Source of the DNA: Candidatus Stahliibacteriota bacterium
GTDB lineage: Bacteria; Hydrothermota; Tepidihabitantia; B3-TA06
Assembly (NCBI GenBank): GCA_004375895.1
Contig: SOJW01000040.1
Coordinates: forward strand, 1-64,000
Length of the DNA stretch: 64,000 nt
Direction of reading: 5' to 3'
Shown here: positions 47,648-58,105 of the stretch, in pieces
Numbering within the stretch: position 1 is the stretch's first letter
Layout: each line of letters begins with the position of its first letter
Made by a program: the position numbers and the translations under genes
The notes under the pieces: generated by a model
What the model was told of the DNA's origin: nothing
Database searches by the model: none
Seen by the model: the letters and a program-made list of their open reading frames with translations, nothing else

Positions 47648-50600
47648 CTAAAAGCTCACACGGATGCCGAAGCGCAGCTCACGCGGACTACCGAACATCG
47701 CCGGATTCTCTGTCACACGGCGCTCCCAGTCAGCAACGTCGGCCTCCCAGTATTCGTATGTATCTGCGAAACCGTAGTTCGCGTAGTTGCGGTAGGTGAC
47801 TTCTTCGTAGACAGGTCGTTTACCATCATCGTCAGGAAAACCGGTGCCGCTGTAGACCTTCGCCACGTTGCGCCAGTCAAAGAGGTTGCGAACATCTACA
47901 TACGCTCCCAGCTTGAGCTTCTTTCCGAGAGGGAACCACTTCTCCAGCTTGGCATCCATGGTCTTCGTGCCCGGCATACGCCGGCTGCCCATGGGTATTA
48001 TGTTACCGCGGGAGTCGGTTCCCCAGTAGGGCTGTCCTGAAGCGTAGTTGAACTGAACGTTCAGGTTGGTCATTCTTAAAGCCTTAACTGAGAAGTCCGG
48101 ATCGAGATAGAAGTTTACGTTCGTCTTTAGCGAGTGGGTGATGTCAAACTCCAACGGGTACTCATGCTTCGGTGGCTCCAGAGCGGTGCCGCGATAGCGG
48201 TAGTAGAACTCCCGGCCTGAAGAACCGGTACCCTTGGCATCCATGAAGGAGTAGGTTATATTCCAGGAAAGGAAGCGTGGTGCCCGACGCACCAAACCCA
48301 CATCGAACCCTTTGGTCTTGGCAAAGTCCTCGATCACATACACGGTGTAGGTTGCAAGTTTACCTTTGTAGATGGTGTTCACACTGCGAGTGGCCAGAAG
48401 GTTCTCCTGATCCTTGTAGTAGCCCTTAAGTTCAAACGCCATGTTCTTGGATATGAGGTACTTGTATCCCGCCTGGTAGAAGATCGTCTTTAAAGGCGGC
48501 AGGTTGGGGTTACCCAAGAGAGGCACACCTACGGTGATATCGGCTTCCAGGTTCTCATAAAGATCCCGCAGGTTGACCGGCTGGAAGAAGTGACCGTAGG
48601 AGGCATACATCATGGATTTTTCAGAGACCGCGAAGGAGATCGAAAGACGAGGGCTGAACTGGAATTTAGGCTTTGCCCGTTCCTTACCGACGTCGATGTT
48701 CTCAGGATCAACAAAGTAGTCGGATGCGGGATGGAAGTAGTCGAAGCGAACACCGGCGTGAAGCTCCATGTCCTCGTATTTGACCTTGTCCTGAACGTAG
48801 GCTGCAGCGATGATCGGTTCCTTGTGGTAGGTATCGTTGTAGGGATTCTCGTTGACGAACTGAATCTCTTTGTAGTCGAGGAAATGGTAGTTCCCGCTGA
48901 CCCCGGCCTTGAACCAGTGAACCTCGTTGGGGTTCCAGTCAACAGCAACATCCGCTATGTACTTGGTGGTGTTACGCTCCGCCCAGGCGGGTAAAAAGTA
49001 ATAACGGAAGCGCCTGAATACGGGCTCGGAGTTATAACGAACGTAGTACAGGTTCCCTGAGCTCTCAAGGCTGTCCTCGTAGGGATTGTCCACGTCCAGT
49101 GTATCGAACAGTGTGTCGCCGTTCTCGATAACGGTATCCACGGGTGCTCGCCAGTCACGGTACTTATCGTAGTACTGTTTGTATAGGTCAAAGTCAAAGG
49201 GGTGGTAGTGCACGCCTACTGTATCCCCGTTTTCATCAAGCGTGGGTCGCCACTCGTTGACCTCGTACCAGCGCCAGTTGAGTGCCTCAAGCTGCTCTTT
49301 CCAGCCTACCCACCGGAAGGCATCGTCCTTATCTATAAGGTAACCGCTTTGTTGGATGTATTCGTTGTGGTAGAACCAGACCGCTGAGTCAGGGTCAGAA
49401 GTGATGCCTGAGTAGCGCTTCCGGATGTCGGGGAAGAAGACCTCCCGGAAATCTTCCTCCTCATCATCCCATACGAGTATCAGGGTGTCGGAAGGGAAAT
49501 AGAAGCTCATAGAATCGGCGTTGTAGAGCCTTCTGAATACCAATACCGAGTCTACAAAGGTGGTATCGCCGACGCTGTTAATGATGGTGTCGGTTTGAGT
49601 GGTATCCCATTCCCACCATTTCTGACCGTAGGCCCAGGTAACCCAGGCCATCAGCTGACGACCGATCATGCGGAACTCGTTGTAGCCTGCGCCATCCATG
49701 TAAGAAGTCTTGGTGTGGGTGTTGAATGTACCCACGTTGACAGTGTAGGCTATCTTGTCAATGCGCTGGTTGACCTTGAGATTCAACTGGTAGTTGTCCT
49801 GGTTAACCATGGGTCCCTTCTGTAACCAGATGCCCTTCGAGTAAACATGGCTATAGCCATGACGCCAGGTGTTCGAGTAGTTGCCTGAGAGGGTGAACTT
49901 CGCCCCGCCCGTGAACGGACGCCAGGCAAGCTTAAGCGTCCCGTTCTTGCGGTGCTGATCGTTGAACGGAAGCCTATCTTCATGCTCCAGGATGTTCCCA
50001 GAGATGAAGAAAGAGGAGCGCGGCAGACCCAAGGGTCCACCAAGGGACAAGGACCCCTTGTTGTGCCACATATCCTCGTTAGGAGCCTTGATCGGGTCTT
50101 TGCTCAACCTCAGGTGGGCGTCGGTCTCATACTCCACCGTGCCCTCGAATCTCTGGCTACCTTCGCGGGTGACGATGTTGATCACCGCCGACATGGCATC
50201 GCCGTACTCGGCATTAAAGGTGCCGGTGTTGATGGTAATCTCCTGGATGGCGGTGTTGTCGATGTAGACGCCCGATTGACCTGTAACAGGATCGTTGGCG
50301 TTGATACCGTCAACCACGTAGACTACCTCGTTGGCTCGACCGCCCTGGATGTGCAGACCAGCCGAGTATCCACTCGCAGTCTCGGTGGCTCCGGCAACAA
50401 GCCTTACGACGTCCTCGTAGTTATCCACCGGCCTACGTGCGATCTCCTCGTGCTCTATGGGAGGTGGTTCCGTGGTGAGAAGTTCCCGCTCGGCCGTAAT
50501 AATCTGCTCAGGCATCCCGATGGCGCCGGGCTTTAGCCTTGCGTCCTGTTTGGTAACCTGGTCGGCCGTAACCTTGACGTTTTTTACCAGGACGGTCTGG

Positions 50601-50857
50601 TAGCCAATCATCGAGAACTCAAGGGCGTATGTGCCGGCACGAAGGTTAGAGATCACGTAGGTTCCATCCGTCCCGGTCGCAGCACCAGTGACAGGTTCCC
50701 CATCTTGTTGCACGGTCACGTTCACAATGGGAAGTGGTTCCCCTGTTTCGGCGTCTCTTACCCGCCCGGTGATCTTCCCCATGATACCGGCCATCAAAAA
50801 ACAGGGAATAAGAAGTAACACCAGGACGAGAAAAACGCCCCTTACTTTTATTCTCAT
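47648..50857 (-). CDS. TonB-dependent receptor with carboxypeptidase-regulatory-like N-terminal domain
   Basis: GKITGRVRDAETGEPLPIVNVTVQQDG; plug VVYVVDGINANDPVTGQ...INTGTFNAEYGDAMSAVINIVTREG. Confidence 0.92.
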   Translation of the reverse strand: MRIKVRGVFLVLVLLLIPCFLMAGIMGKITGRVRDAETGEPLPIVNVTVQQDGEPVTGAATGTDGTYVISNLRAGTYALEFSMIGYQTVLVKNVKVTADQVTKQDARLKPGAIGMPEQIITAERELLTTEPPPIEHEEIARRPVDNYEDVVRLVAGATETASGYSAGLHIQGGRANEVVYVVDGINANDPVTGQSGVYIDNTAIQEITINTGTFNAEYGDAMSAVINIVTREGSQRFEGTVEYETDAHLRLSKDPIKAPNEDMWHNKGSLSLGGPLGLPRSSFFISGNILEHEDRLPFNDQHRKNGTLKLAWRPFTGGAKFTLSGNYSNTWRHGYSHVYSKGIWLQKGPMVNQDNYQLNLKVNQRIDKIAYTVNVGTFNTHTKTSYMDGAGYNEFRMIGRQLMAWVTWAYGQKWWEWDTTQTDTIINSVGDTTFVDSVLVFRRLYNADSMSFYFPSDTLILVWDDEEEDFREVFFPDIRKRYSGITSDPDSAVWFYHNEYIQQSGYLIDKDDAFRWVGWKEQLEALNWRWYEVNEWRPTLDENGDTVGVHYHPFDFDLYKQYYDKYRDWRAPVDTVIENGDTLFDTLDVDNPYEDSLESSGNLYYVRYNSEPVFRRFRYYFLPAWAERNTTKYIADVAVDWNPNEVHWFKAGVSGNYHFLDYKEIQFVNENPYNDTYHKEPIIAAAYVQDKVKYEDMELHAGVRFDYFHPASDYFVDPENIDVGKERAKPKFQFSPRLSISFAVSEKSMMYASYGHFFQPVNLRDLYENLEADITVGVPLLGNPNLPPLKTIFYQAGYKYLISKNMAFELKGYYKDQENLLATRSVNTIYKGKLATYTVYVIEDFAKTKGFDVGLVRRAPRFLSWNITYSFMDAKGTGSSGREFYYRYRGTALEPPKHEYPLEFDITHSLKTNVNFYLDPDFSVKALRMTNLNVQFNYASGQPYWGTDSRGNIIPMGSRRMPGTKTMDAKLEKWFPLGKKLKLGAYVDVRNLFDWRNVAKVYSGTGFPDDDGKRPVYEEVTYRNYANYGFADTYEYWEADVADWERRVTENPAMFGSPRELRFGIRVSF

Positions 50858-51228
50858 GTTGAACCTCCTAGCTTAAGCTGGATGGTTTGCTCAACATACT
50901 CTATGTTAACTGGGGTCGGAATACTCCGATTGGTGGAGATTGAAGCACCTCCTTTTCTTTCGTGTGAGTTTACACTTTGGCATGCAATCATAATACCCGT
51001 CCATTTTTCCGGGCCACCCTAGAAAGCCCGACATTAACCTGCTCCAAAAGGTTACACGGGGAGACAATTCGACTCCTTCGTGCATCCCTTTTTACTTGAG
51101 TATAGGTTTCTTTCCCAACTTGTCAAGAGGTAAGAAGGGTTAATCTAACTGGAATTTCGCCTCAAAAAACGCGCTCATCTGCCAGTACGTAGGTTGACGT
51201 ATCCTCCTCGAGGAGTATTCTAGGGGTT

Positions 51229-51999
51229 ATGGGACGGAAATCTCTTCTTCAAGCAAGTGTCGCAATGATTGTGCTGATTGCGGCAATCTCCTGCACGCCT
51301 CCGGCACAGATCCAGCCCTTCCTTTGGATCAAGTGGATCAAGGCGCTGGAAGGCGACGGGAGGGTCACGGTCCAGTTCTGGCTCACCGAGGAAACCCTAC
51401 TTGATCAGGGCGGCCGATACGGCTACTTCACGCTGCTTCGTGCCGAAGGCGAGGGAAAATTTATCGAGGTAGCCGAGTTATGCCCAATAAATCCCCTGCG
51501 CGTCACCTGGTGCTGGACCGATTCTTCGGTTACGAACGGTAAAAGCTACCGCTATCTAGTGCACGCGATCTTTGCGGTCTTCGATGACCCTGAGGCTGAA
51601 GGCTACTCGGACACGTTAACGGTCACTCCCCAGGCTGGTCTTGCCGACCCTCGCCCCCAACCCCCGGAAAGCCTTAGACATATGCCTTTATTCGAAGACA
51701 CCGTCACCCTTCTCTGGGCAGAGCCTTCTGAACACGACAGCCTCTACTACCTTCTATATTACTCCCCTGCCATCCACGATTTCACCACCTACGAGGAAAA
51801 CCTGGATGGCGCGGGCCACGAGTGGGACCCGACCGGAGGCGATCTTGGAGTGCACCCGGTTCGGTTGGACTCGGCAAGGTATACCTTCTATTGCGACCGC
51901 GACGATAAGACACGCTCCTATCGGATAATCTACTTCGTGGATTCTGTGATGAGCTACCCCTCCGAGATCTTGGAGATAGAACATACCTGGCAGCCATAG
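51229..51999 (+). CDS. Hypothetical lipoprotein with fibronectin-like domain(s)
   Basis: Lipobox IAAISCTPP; predicted leaderless start after TTGACG-N16-TATTCT. Confidence 0.7.
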   Translation: MGRKSLLQASVAMIVLIAAISCTPPAQIQPFLWIKWIKALEGDGRVTVQFWLTEETLLDQGGRYGYFTLLRAEGEGKFIEVAELCPINPLRVTWCWTDSSVTNGKSYRYLVHAIFAVFDDPEAEGYSDTLTVTPQAGLADPRPQPPESLRHMPLFEDTVTLLWAEPSEHDSLYYLLYYSPAIHDFTTYEENLDGAGHEWDPTGGDLGVHPVRLDSARYTFYCDRDDKTRSYRIIYFVDSVMSYPSEILEIEHTWQP

Positions 52000-52221
52000 G
52001 GTCTTCTTTCGATTGCCCTCCGGATCCCTTTCGGCACGAGGCCACCCAAGAGAGATATTTTGAGGAAGGAGTATCACCCCCAGTCAAGCCATCGAACGAC
52101 GGAAGCCGGACTCGCATGAATCCCAATTCAACACCCTCAGTATTGATGGAATCAGTTGTTTAATAAAGGCATCGCCGCTTGATTATTTCAAGATATCCAC
52201 TCCGAAGTCTGTGAGGACAAC

Positions 52222-53373
52222 TCAACGTCTAGCTGTCTCGGTCCACACCGAGTAGTCCTTGCCCCTCAACAGGTTAAAGAAAGCTACTATCGAGGCCCAT
52301 GCGGAAAGGATGAAGTACCAGATGGAGCTAACCAATGGTACATTAAGCTTGCGTTTGGAAACCCACGCCCCAAGGGCACCTGCCAGATAGAACAGGACCT
52401 GGCAGCCGAAGAGTATCTGCCAGAAAAGCGAGGTGGTCACAAGGAAGGCGTTGCTAATAAAGATGAGTATCATGAACACCGGCAGGAGCCAGCGCAAAAT
52501 CTTATGTGACCATGTCTGCCATGAAAGTACGGGGAAGCGGAAGGGATTAAGGTAACGGCCGTTGCGAGCCAGACTCCAGAGCGCCAGGGTGATTGTCCTT
52601 ACCCGACGAGCAAAAAGCGAGGTGGTGGTAGCGGGCGAGAAATCCCTTGCCGAAACCCTGTCGAGTAGCAACACCTTTTTCCCCTGTTCCAGAACCTGAA
52701 GCGGAGCGAGGAAGTCGGCGTCCAGCCGAGGATCTTCTACATTAAAGAGCGCAGGACGGACGGCATAGATCGCTCCGATCACCCCAATCAATCGTCCCAG
52801 AAGACTCTCTGCCTTCCGGGTAAGCATCTCGAAGCGCCAGTAAATCCCTTCGTTACGGCTGATACCCGACTCACCTACGTTCACGTAGTGGATGGTGCCG
52901 GTAGTGGCACCCACCTTGGGATCGGCAAACGGAGCGACAAGCTCATTGAGATGGTGCGGTTCAAGGAGTGCGTCTGCGTCCGTTACCACGAAGATGTCCG
53001 CTTCGCATTGTGCAAGTGCCCTTGCAAGGCCCGCACTCTTGCCCGAACGGCGGGGATTCTCCAATACCCGAAGGATTCCTTCACGCTCGGCACGCCTGAG
53101 AATCTCAAGTGTCTCAGGGGTGGCTGCGTCTGAAACCGCCACCACATCAAGCTTCTCACTCGGATAATCCAAGGCAAGACAGTTCTTGATCTTCTCCTCC
53201 AGCCTCTTACCCTCCCAGCAGCAGGCAAATACAAACATAACACTGGGTAGCTCTTTATAGGTACAACTCCTTTTCCTGCGTCCTCGGGCCGCGGCCATGG
53301 AAAGAAGAATCAAGGGATACCCAAAGAAGGAGTAAAGCAAAAGGAAAGCGGCGCATAGGAACAGGACAGTCAT
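52222..53373 (-). CDS. Family 2 glycosyltransferase (membrane)
   Basis: KLDVVAVSDAATPETLEIL, DIFVVTDADALLEPHHL; C-terminal TM helices; start MTVLFL. Confidence 0.87.
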   Translation of the reverse strand: MTVLFLCAAFLLLYSFFGYPLILLSMAAARGRRKRSCTYKELPSVMFVFACCWEGKRLEEKIKNCLALDYPSEKLDVVAVSDAATPETLEILRRAEREGILRVLENPRRSGKSAGLARALAQCEADIFVVTDADALLEPHHLNELVAPFADPKVGATTGTIHYVNVGESGISRNEGIYWRFEMLTRKAESLLGRLIGVIGAIYAVRPALFNVEDPRLDADFLAPLQVLEQGKKVLLLDRVSARDFSPATTTSLFARRVRTITLALWSLARNGRYLNPFRFPVLSWQTWSHKILRWLLPVFMILIFISNAFLVTTSLFWQILFGCQVLFYLAGALGAWVSKRKLNVPLVSSIWYFILSAWASIVAFFNLLRGKDYSVWTETARR

Positions 53374-53384
53374 TGTCTTAACTC

Positions 53385-53561
53385 CTAAAAGCTCGGGGTG
53401 GTGAAGGCGGCAACACAGTAAAGCCTGACCCTGCGCAGAGGGACCCTCCATGTCCAGGCTCTGGGAAAGCTTATGATCACCTTGCTGGTGGCAGACTCTC
53501 GCATCTTCTTAAGGATAGGCAATGGCTCTTTGACGTAATCAAACGATCCGATGCCAATCAT
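53385..53561 (-). pseudogene. Fragment of a SAM-dependent methyltransferase
   Basis: MIGIGSFDYVKEPLPILKKMRESATSKVIISFPRAWTWRVPLRRVRLYCVAAFTTPSF*; lacks the cofactor-binding N-terminus. Confidence 0.55.
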
Positions 53562-53947
53562 GGTTTCCGCTTCCCTGTCACAGAGATCTTCCTGAAGGGA
53601 GAGACCCTCCCGTAATCAGGATGGAATCCTTCCTCTTCGATCTCCCTTACGAGACCTGGAACCTGCTCGGCGATCCACCCCAGAACGAAAAACGTGGCTT
53701 TGGTGTTATGTATGGAGAGGAGTTTCAATATAAGCCTGGTACTTTGATCTATACGCAGCTCCTGGATGTCCCAATCTTCCCGTCTGACCACATCCCTTAG
53801 GTTATAAACACAGAACCAATCTTCCAGGTCAATTGAGATACCGTTTCTCATCTTTAACCTTTGCAGCCCCATCTGGGTTCTCGATGGACTGAGTTCCACT
53901 AAAATCTTGCCTACTACCCTGCTCTCACTCAACTTAGACCTATCCAT
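53558..53947 (-). pseudogene. Truncated polysaccharide deacetylase
   Basis: GISIDLEDWFCVYNL...TRLILKLLSIHNTKATFFVLGWIAEQVPGLVREIEEEG, then divergent tail and stop. Confidence 0.7.
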
Positions 53948-54248
53948 CGTCTAAGTATAGCCAAAATCCCGGAGGGGGTCAAGCCGAAGTAATATATTTT
54001 CTGGTTCGAAGATGGTAACGTTGGTTAACGTCCACAAGAACGAGGGGCTGAGAGACCTAAAACAAAGTCTGACGAAACAAACGAGAACCCCTGAGCTTTA
54101 ACCCTGAATGCTCTTAGCGAGGGAAGAGAACTAGATAATAAGTCTGTCTCTGTTCCGTTCAGGAACGCAACCTCGGATTAAGGGTCCTTGCCTTTGGCAA
54201 ATCCCCATCCTTCCTTTCCCATACTATTTTTCCCCAGCGCTCGGCGTT

Positions 54249-55016
54249 CTATTGCCGGTCGATGATGATGGTCACCATGCACTCGCAAAGCAAACGCAGG
54301 TTAAGCGGCGAATCCAGGATACGTTCTGCGTCCGCAGCGGAAAGGACGATGTCACAGCGATCACGCCCTGCGGCACGTTCGGCTATCAACCTCAAGGGGT
54401 TGAGTCCAAGCTCCCGGGTTTGGAGCGCGGCCCGCGGTGAGTATGCATAATGCACATAGCCGCGTTCCAACAAAACATCTCTATCCACGTTGCCCGCATC
54501 AAGGATTACGTTACCCTGTGGATCAAGGAGTCGCGGAAAGATACCCGGTCGGAAACCTGTGCCTCGCGCGTCGATAATGAAGCCGGTGCTGGGTATGGAG
54601 CTCAGGTTGTTCTGTTCTGGGCCGGTTGAGGCATCCGGTTCTTGCTCATGCAAAGTAGAAGGTTGCATGGGACGCGGGATGAGTTCTTCGAGGAAGGGAC
54701 CAACCAGGCTTATTACATACTCGTTCTGGACCTCTCCTGCGGTGGAGTAGCGAGTAGAAACGACTTGTGGATATGAGAGCGCGGTTTGGAAATAATTCTG
54801 AGCATCTCGTGAGCGAGCCACCGCATCCCCTAGACTCAACTCCCCGTATAGGGGTATAGTCGCAAGCATTGAATCGAGGCTTGCCTCGAGCTCCCCCTTA
54901 TAGAACGTGTCGCTGGCGAGATTAACCGGTCCATAGAAGTGAACCGAGAGTTCGCTCCAATCCACCTCCAACTCAACACCGCCGATCAATAAGAATGCTA
55001 ACACAAACTGAGCCAT
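54249..55016 (-). CDS. LPP20-like secreted protein
   Basis: DARGTGFRPGIFPRLLDPQGNVI; signal-like N-terminus. Confidence 0.55.
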   Translation of the reverse strand: MAQFVLAFLLIGGVELEVDWSELSVHFYGPVNLASDTFYKGELEASLDSMLATIPLYGELSLGDAVARSRDAQNYFQTALSYPQVVSTRYSTAGEVQNEYVISLVGPFLEELIPRPMQPSTLHEQEPDASTGPEQNNLSSIPSTGFIIDARGTGFRPGIFPRLLDPQGNVILDAGNVDRDVLLERGYVHYAYSPRAALQTRELGLNPLRLIAERAAGRDRCDIVLSAADAERILDSPLNLRLLCECMVTIIIDRQ

Positions 55017-55041
55017 TCAGCCTCCAGTATTAGACACTTCA

Positions 55042-55114
55042 AGCGGACGACGGGACTTGAACCCGCGACCACAGGCTTGGGAAGCCTGTGCTCTACCAAC
55101 TGAGCTACATCCGC
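55042..55114 (-). tRNA. tRNA-Gly (anticodon CCC)
   Basis: Minus strand GCGGATGTAGCTCAGTTGGTAGAGCACAGGCTTCCCAAGCCTGTGGTCGCGGGTTCAAGTCCCGTCGTCCGC; promoter TTGACA-N16-TATACT upstream. Confidence 0.93.
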
Positions 55115-55277
55115 ATCTTTCAAGAAAAGTATAGGCCAGAAAGCGGGTCTGTCAAGAGGACGCATTGCCTCATCAAAAATCCACCTGAAGTTGAGTGGTT
55201 GCCTCACGTAAGAATCCACATGAACGAAGATCTGTATATGATCGTTTCCAAGAGCAACAATTATAGGAGGCGGTCAT

Positions 55278-56441
55278 ATGGCATTGACATTGCAAGCGAG
55301 GAAAGCCGTGACTAAAGAGACTTTCAAGCGCTACCAGAAAGCTCCTAAGAAGGAGAAGACGAGGATACTGGACGAGTTTGTGGCTTTGACTGGCTACACG
55401 AGACACCATGCCTCGTGGGTTTTAATGACCTGGGAGAAGCGCAGGCCCCCAAAGCGCACCAGGTCGAGGCCCCTTATCTACGACCGCAAGGTGTTTAAGG
55501 CACTGCGTAAGGTCTGGATAGTATGCGACTGTATCTGCGGCAAGCGCCTGGCTCCCTATCTTAAAGAGATATTGCCTATTCTTATATCATACGGTGAGTT
55601 AACGGTGGATGGCGAGACCAGGGATAAGCTGGTTAGGATAAGCGCTGCTACTATAGACCGGCTTCTGGCATCGGAGAAGGCGAAGTATAAACTAAAGCCC
55701 AGATCGAAGCCTGGAACCTCACTACTGAATCGGATACCGGTAAAGACGTTCTCACAGTGGGACAGGAGCAAGCCTGGTCAGGTTCAGGTGGATCTGGTAG
55801 AGCATAACGGAGGTATCACCAGAGGCGAATACGCCTGCAGCCTGGTTATGACCGATCCCTTCAGCGGCTGGACAGAGGTTCGTGCAGTAAAGAACAAGTT
55901 AATGTTACTTTTTGCCCAAGGCCAAAAAATCCGCAACGGAAAACAGGTAAGACCAACCTGTGAGTTGTGCTTCCTGCGATCTTTTGTTCCGCAGGAACAA
56001 AAGGAGCATAAAAGGCGTTACAAGAAGAATGATAACTTCTGCGTAGAGCAGAAGAACGGTAACGTAGTGAGAAGAGCCGTAGGTTACGGTCGTTACAGCG
56101 GGGAGCGGGAAGTGAGTATGCTGAACCGGTTGTACGAGTCTCTTAGATTATACGTAAACTACTTCCAGCCCATGATGAAGCTCGCCGAGAAGAGCAGGAT
56201 AGGAAGTAAGGTAAGTAAACGTTACGACGAGGCCAAGACACCTTATCGCAGGCTCCTTGAGTACACAGAAGTTTCTCCAGAGCTGAAGGAGTTTCTAAAC
56301 AGACGGTATGAGGCATTGAATCCAGCGGAGTTGAAAAGAGAAATAACACGTTATCAACAAGAACTATTTACATACTCTTCCCGCAGACGAGGTATAAGGA
56401 AACCTGAGATGGACAAAACCTTACTTTCAGGTAGAATTTAG
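55278..56441 (+). pseudogene. Integrase-core (rve, DDE) transposase lacking the central catalytic segment
   Basis: TGYTRHHASWVL, GKRLAPYLKEILP, DLVEHNGGITRGEYACSLVMTDPFSGWTEVRAVKNK ... YKKNDNFCVEQKNGNVVRRAVGYGRYSGE; expected DSDNGSEF-type motif replaced. Confidence 0.8.
55976..56009 (+). repeat. Family H hairpin repeat copy 7 (inside transposase ORF)
   Basis: GCGATCTTTTGTTCCGCAGGAACAAAAGGAGCAT. Confidence 0.88.
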
Positions 56442-56549
56442 GTGAGGCAACAGGTAATCATCTCAAGTGGATTTTTATGTGAGGCAACAGGAGAGAATTA
56501 ACTTGACAACCTGTATACTCGTCGATAAAATAGTTTAATAGGGTGGATT

Positions 56550-58052
56550 ATGAATAAATCTAAGAACTTGCTCTCAATTATCCTTTTTATGATGACTCTC
56601 CTGCTTCTTGCCGGCTGTAACGTGGAGTCGCGTGCTCTGTGGCAGGTTCGCCATTCACCCAACCCTGAGAAGCGCATGCAAGCGGTCAAGAAGCTGGGAG
56701 AGATCGGGAATGAAGAGGCCGTTTCAGCGCTCATCAAGGCACTGGACGACAAGGATGTCAGGGTTTCCATCACCTCTATGGAGGAGTTAAGTGATCTTGA
56801 GGTTAAGGCAATTGATGACCTGTTAGGCGCTCTGGAACACCAATCCACCGAGGTTCGCAGGAGAGCTATCCAGGCTCTGGGCAGGATGTACGGTGAAGTG
56901 TTCCGATTGATCTATGAGCATAAGAGATTCGATCTTCTCTCCGGCAAGGAAGCCTACGTGGATCGAGTGGGGGTGGGACTGATAGAGAAGCTGGCAGATG
57001 CCGATTACTGCATACGAAAGGCCGCGTGTGATCTCCTTATCAAATGGAGTCGGTGGTGGAAACCCGATTCCACTGCGGCCCAGCCACTTATCCGGGCTTA
57101 CGCCGCTGTCGCATCTGAATCCTTTACGCAGAGTCCCCCGGTGATTGTCGATCCCATGAGTGAAGCCGTCTACCGTACTCCACATGATCGACGACGCGCA
57201 AGGTATCGGGTGATTATCGATCTCATGATGGAGACCGCCGACCCCCGGCTGGTTCCCTCCCTCATCGATGCGCTCGCCAACGAGGATTTCACGGTGAGTG
57301 ATTTAGCCACGAGTGCGCTGGGTCGGATCGGAGGAGATGAGGCGGTCAAGGCGCTTATCTCGATGCTGGACGACACCGGCTCCCACCACCATTACACGGC
57401 CACCCAGGCCCTGGCCAACATCGGGGACAGCGCCGCGATAGAAAGGCTGATCGAAGCCCTCGACGATGAAGATGTGTTTATAAGGCAGTATGCAGCTTCG
57501 GCTCTGGACGATGTGGATGACCGCCGTGCGGTGGATGCGTTGATCAAGGCGCTGGACGACGAATCTTGCCAAGTCAGGGGTGCGGCGGTTTTCTCGCTGG
57601 GCGTTATCCGAGACGACCGGGTGTTGCCCGCTCTCGTTGAGGCGCTTGATGATGATTCGGCCCATGTCCGCGCATCTGCGGCCTACTTCCTGGGCGTAAC
57701 CGGTGACGCGCGGGCATTTAAACCGCTGCGCCGCGCCATGTATGATGACAGTTCTATTGTCCAGGAAAGTGCTATACGGGCATTGGGAAGGCTGGGGGAC
57801 GGGCGGGCGTTTCAGCCTCTCATAAGCATAAGCACACTATCCCATCGTAAGCCGGGCATGAGGATTGCGGCTGCCGGAGCCCTGGGCGAATTGGGAGATC
57901 CACGTGCGGTTCCTTATCTTGAAAGATTGCTGGCCGACGAATATCTGGAAGTTCGCCATGCCGCGGCTAACGCTTTATGGAAGATTACCGGAAGGTCATA
58001 CGAGGTCTCTGAGGAGGGTGCGAGAACCTTTCCGAATGTCTGTTCGCATTGA
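56550..58052 (+). CDS. HEAT-repeat (PBS lyase-like) lipoprotein
   Basis: Lipobox LLLAGCNV; repeated ALIKALDDxxxxVRxxAAxALGxIGD units. Confidence 0.92.
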   Translation: MNKSKNLLSIILFMMTLLLLAGCNVESRALWQVRHSPNPEKRMQAVKKLGEIGNEEAVSALIKALDDKDVRVSITSMEELSDLEVKAIDDLLGALEHQSTEVRRRAIQALGRMYGEVFRLIYEHKRFDLLSGKEAYVDRVGVGLIEKLADADYCIRKAACDLLIKWSRWWKPDSTAAQPLIRAYAAVASESFTQSPPVIVDPMSEAVYRTPHDRRRARYRVIIDLMMETADPRLVPSLIDALANEDFTVSDLATSALGRIGGDEAVKALISMLDDTGSHHHYTATQALANIGDSAAIERLIEALDDEDVFIRQYAASALDDVDDRRAVDALIKALDDESCQVRGAAVFSLGVIRDDRVLPALVEALDDDSAHVRASAAYFLGVTGDARAFKPLRRAMYDDSSIVQESAIRALGRLGDGRAFQPLISISTLSHRKPGMRIAAAGALGELGDPRAVPYLERLLADEYLEVRHAAANALWKITGRSYEVSEEGARTFPNVCSH

Positions 58053-58105
58053 GGATTAGAGAAGAGGGGGGATTTACTTCACGATTGATGAAACTTGGAG
58101 GTTAA

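Larger units (their letters stand above)
55165..56487 (+). mobile_element. Insertion sequence, about 1.3 kb, with doubled terminal repeats
   Basis: Left end has two copies of TTGCCTCAnnnAAnAATCCACnTGA (55165, 55199); right end has two inverted copies (56427-56450, 56463-56487). Confidence 0.75.

Noticed and set aside
53950-54245. Structured RNA in the long intergenic region
   Set aside because: No recognisable RNase P, SRP, tmRNA or riboswitch core could be identified by eye.
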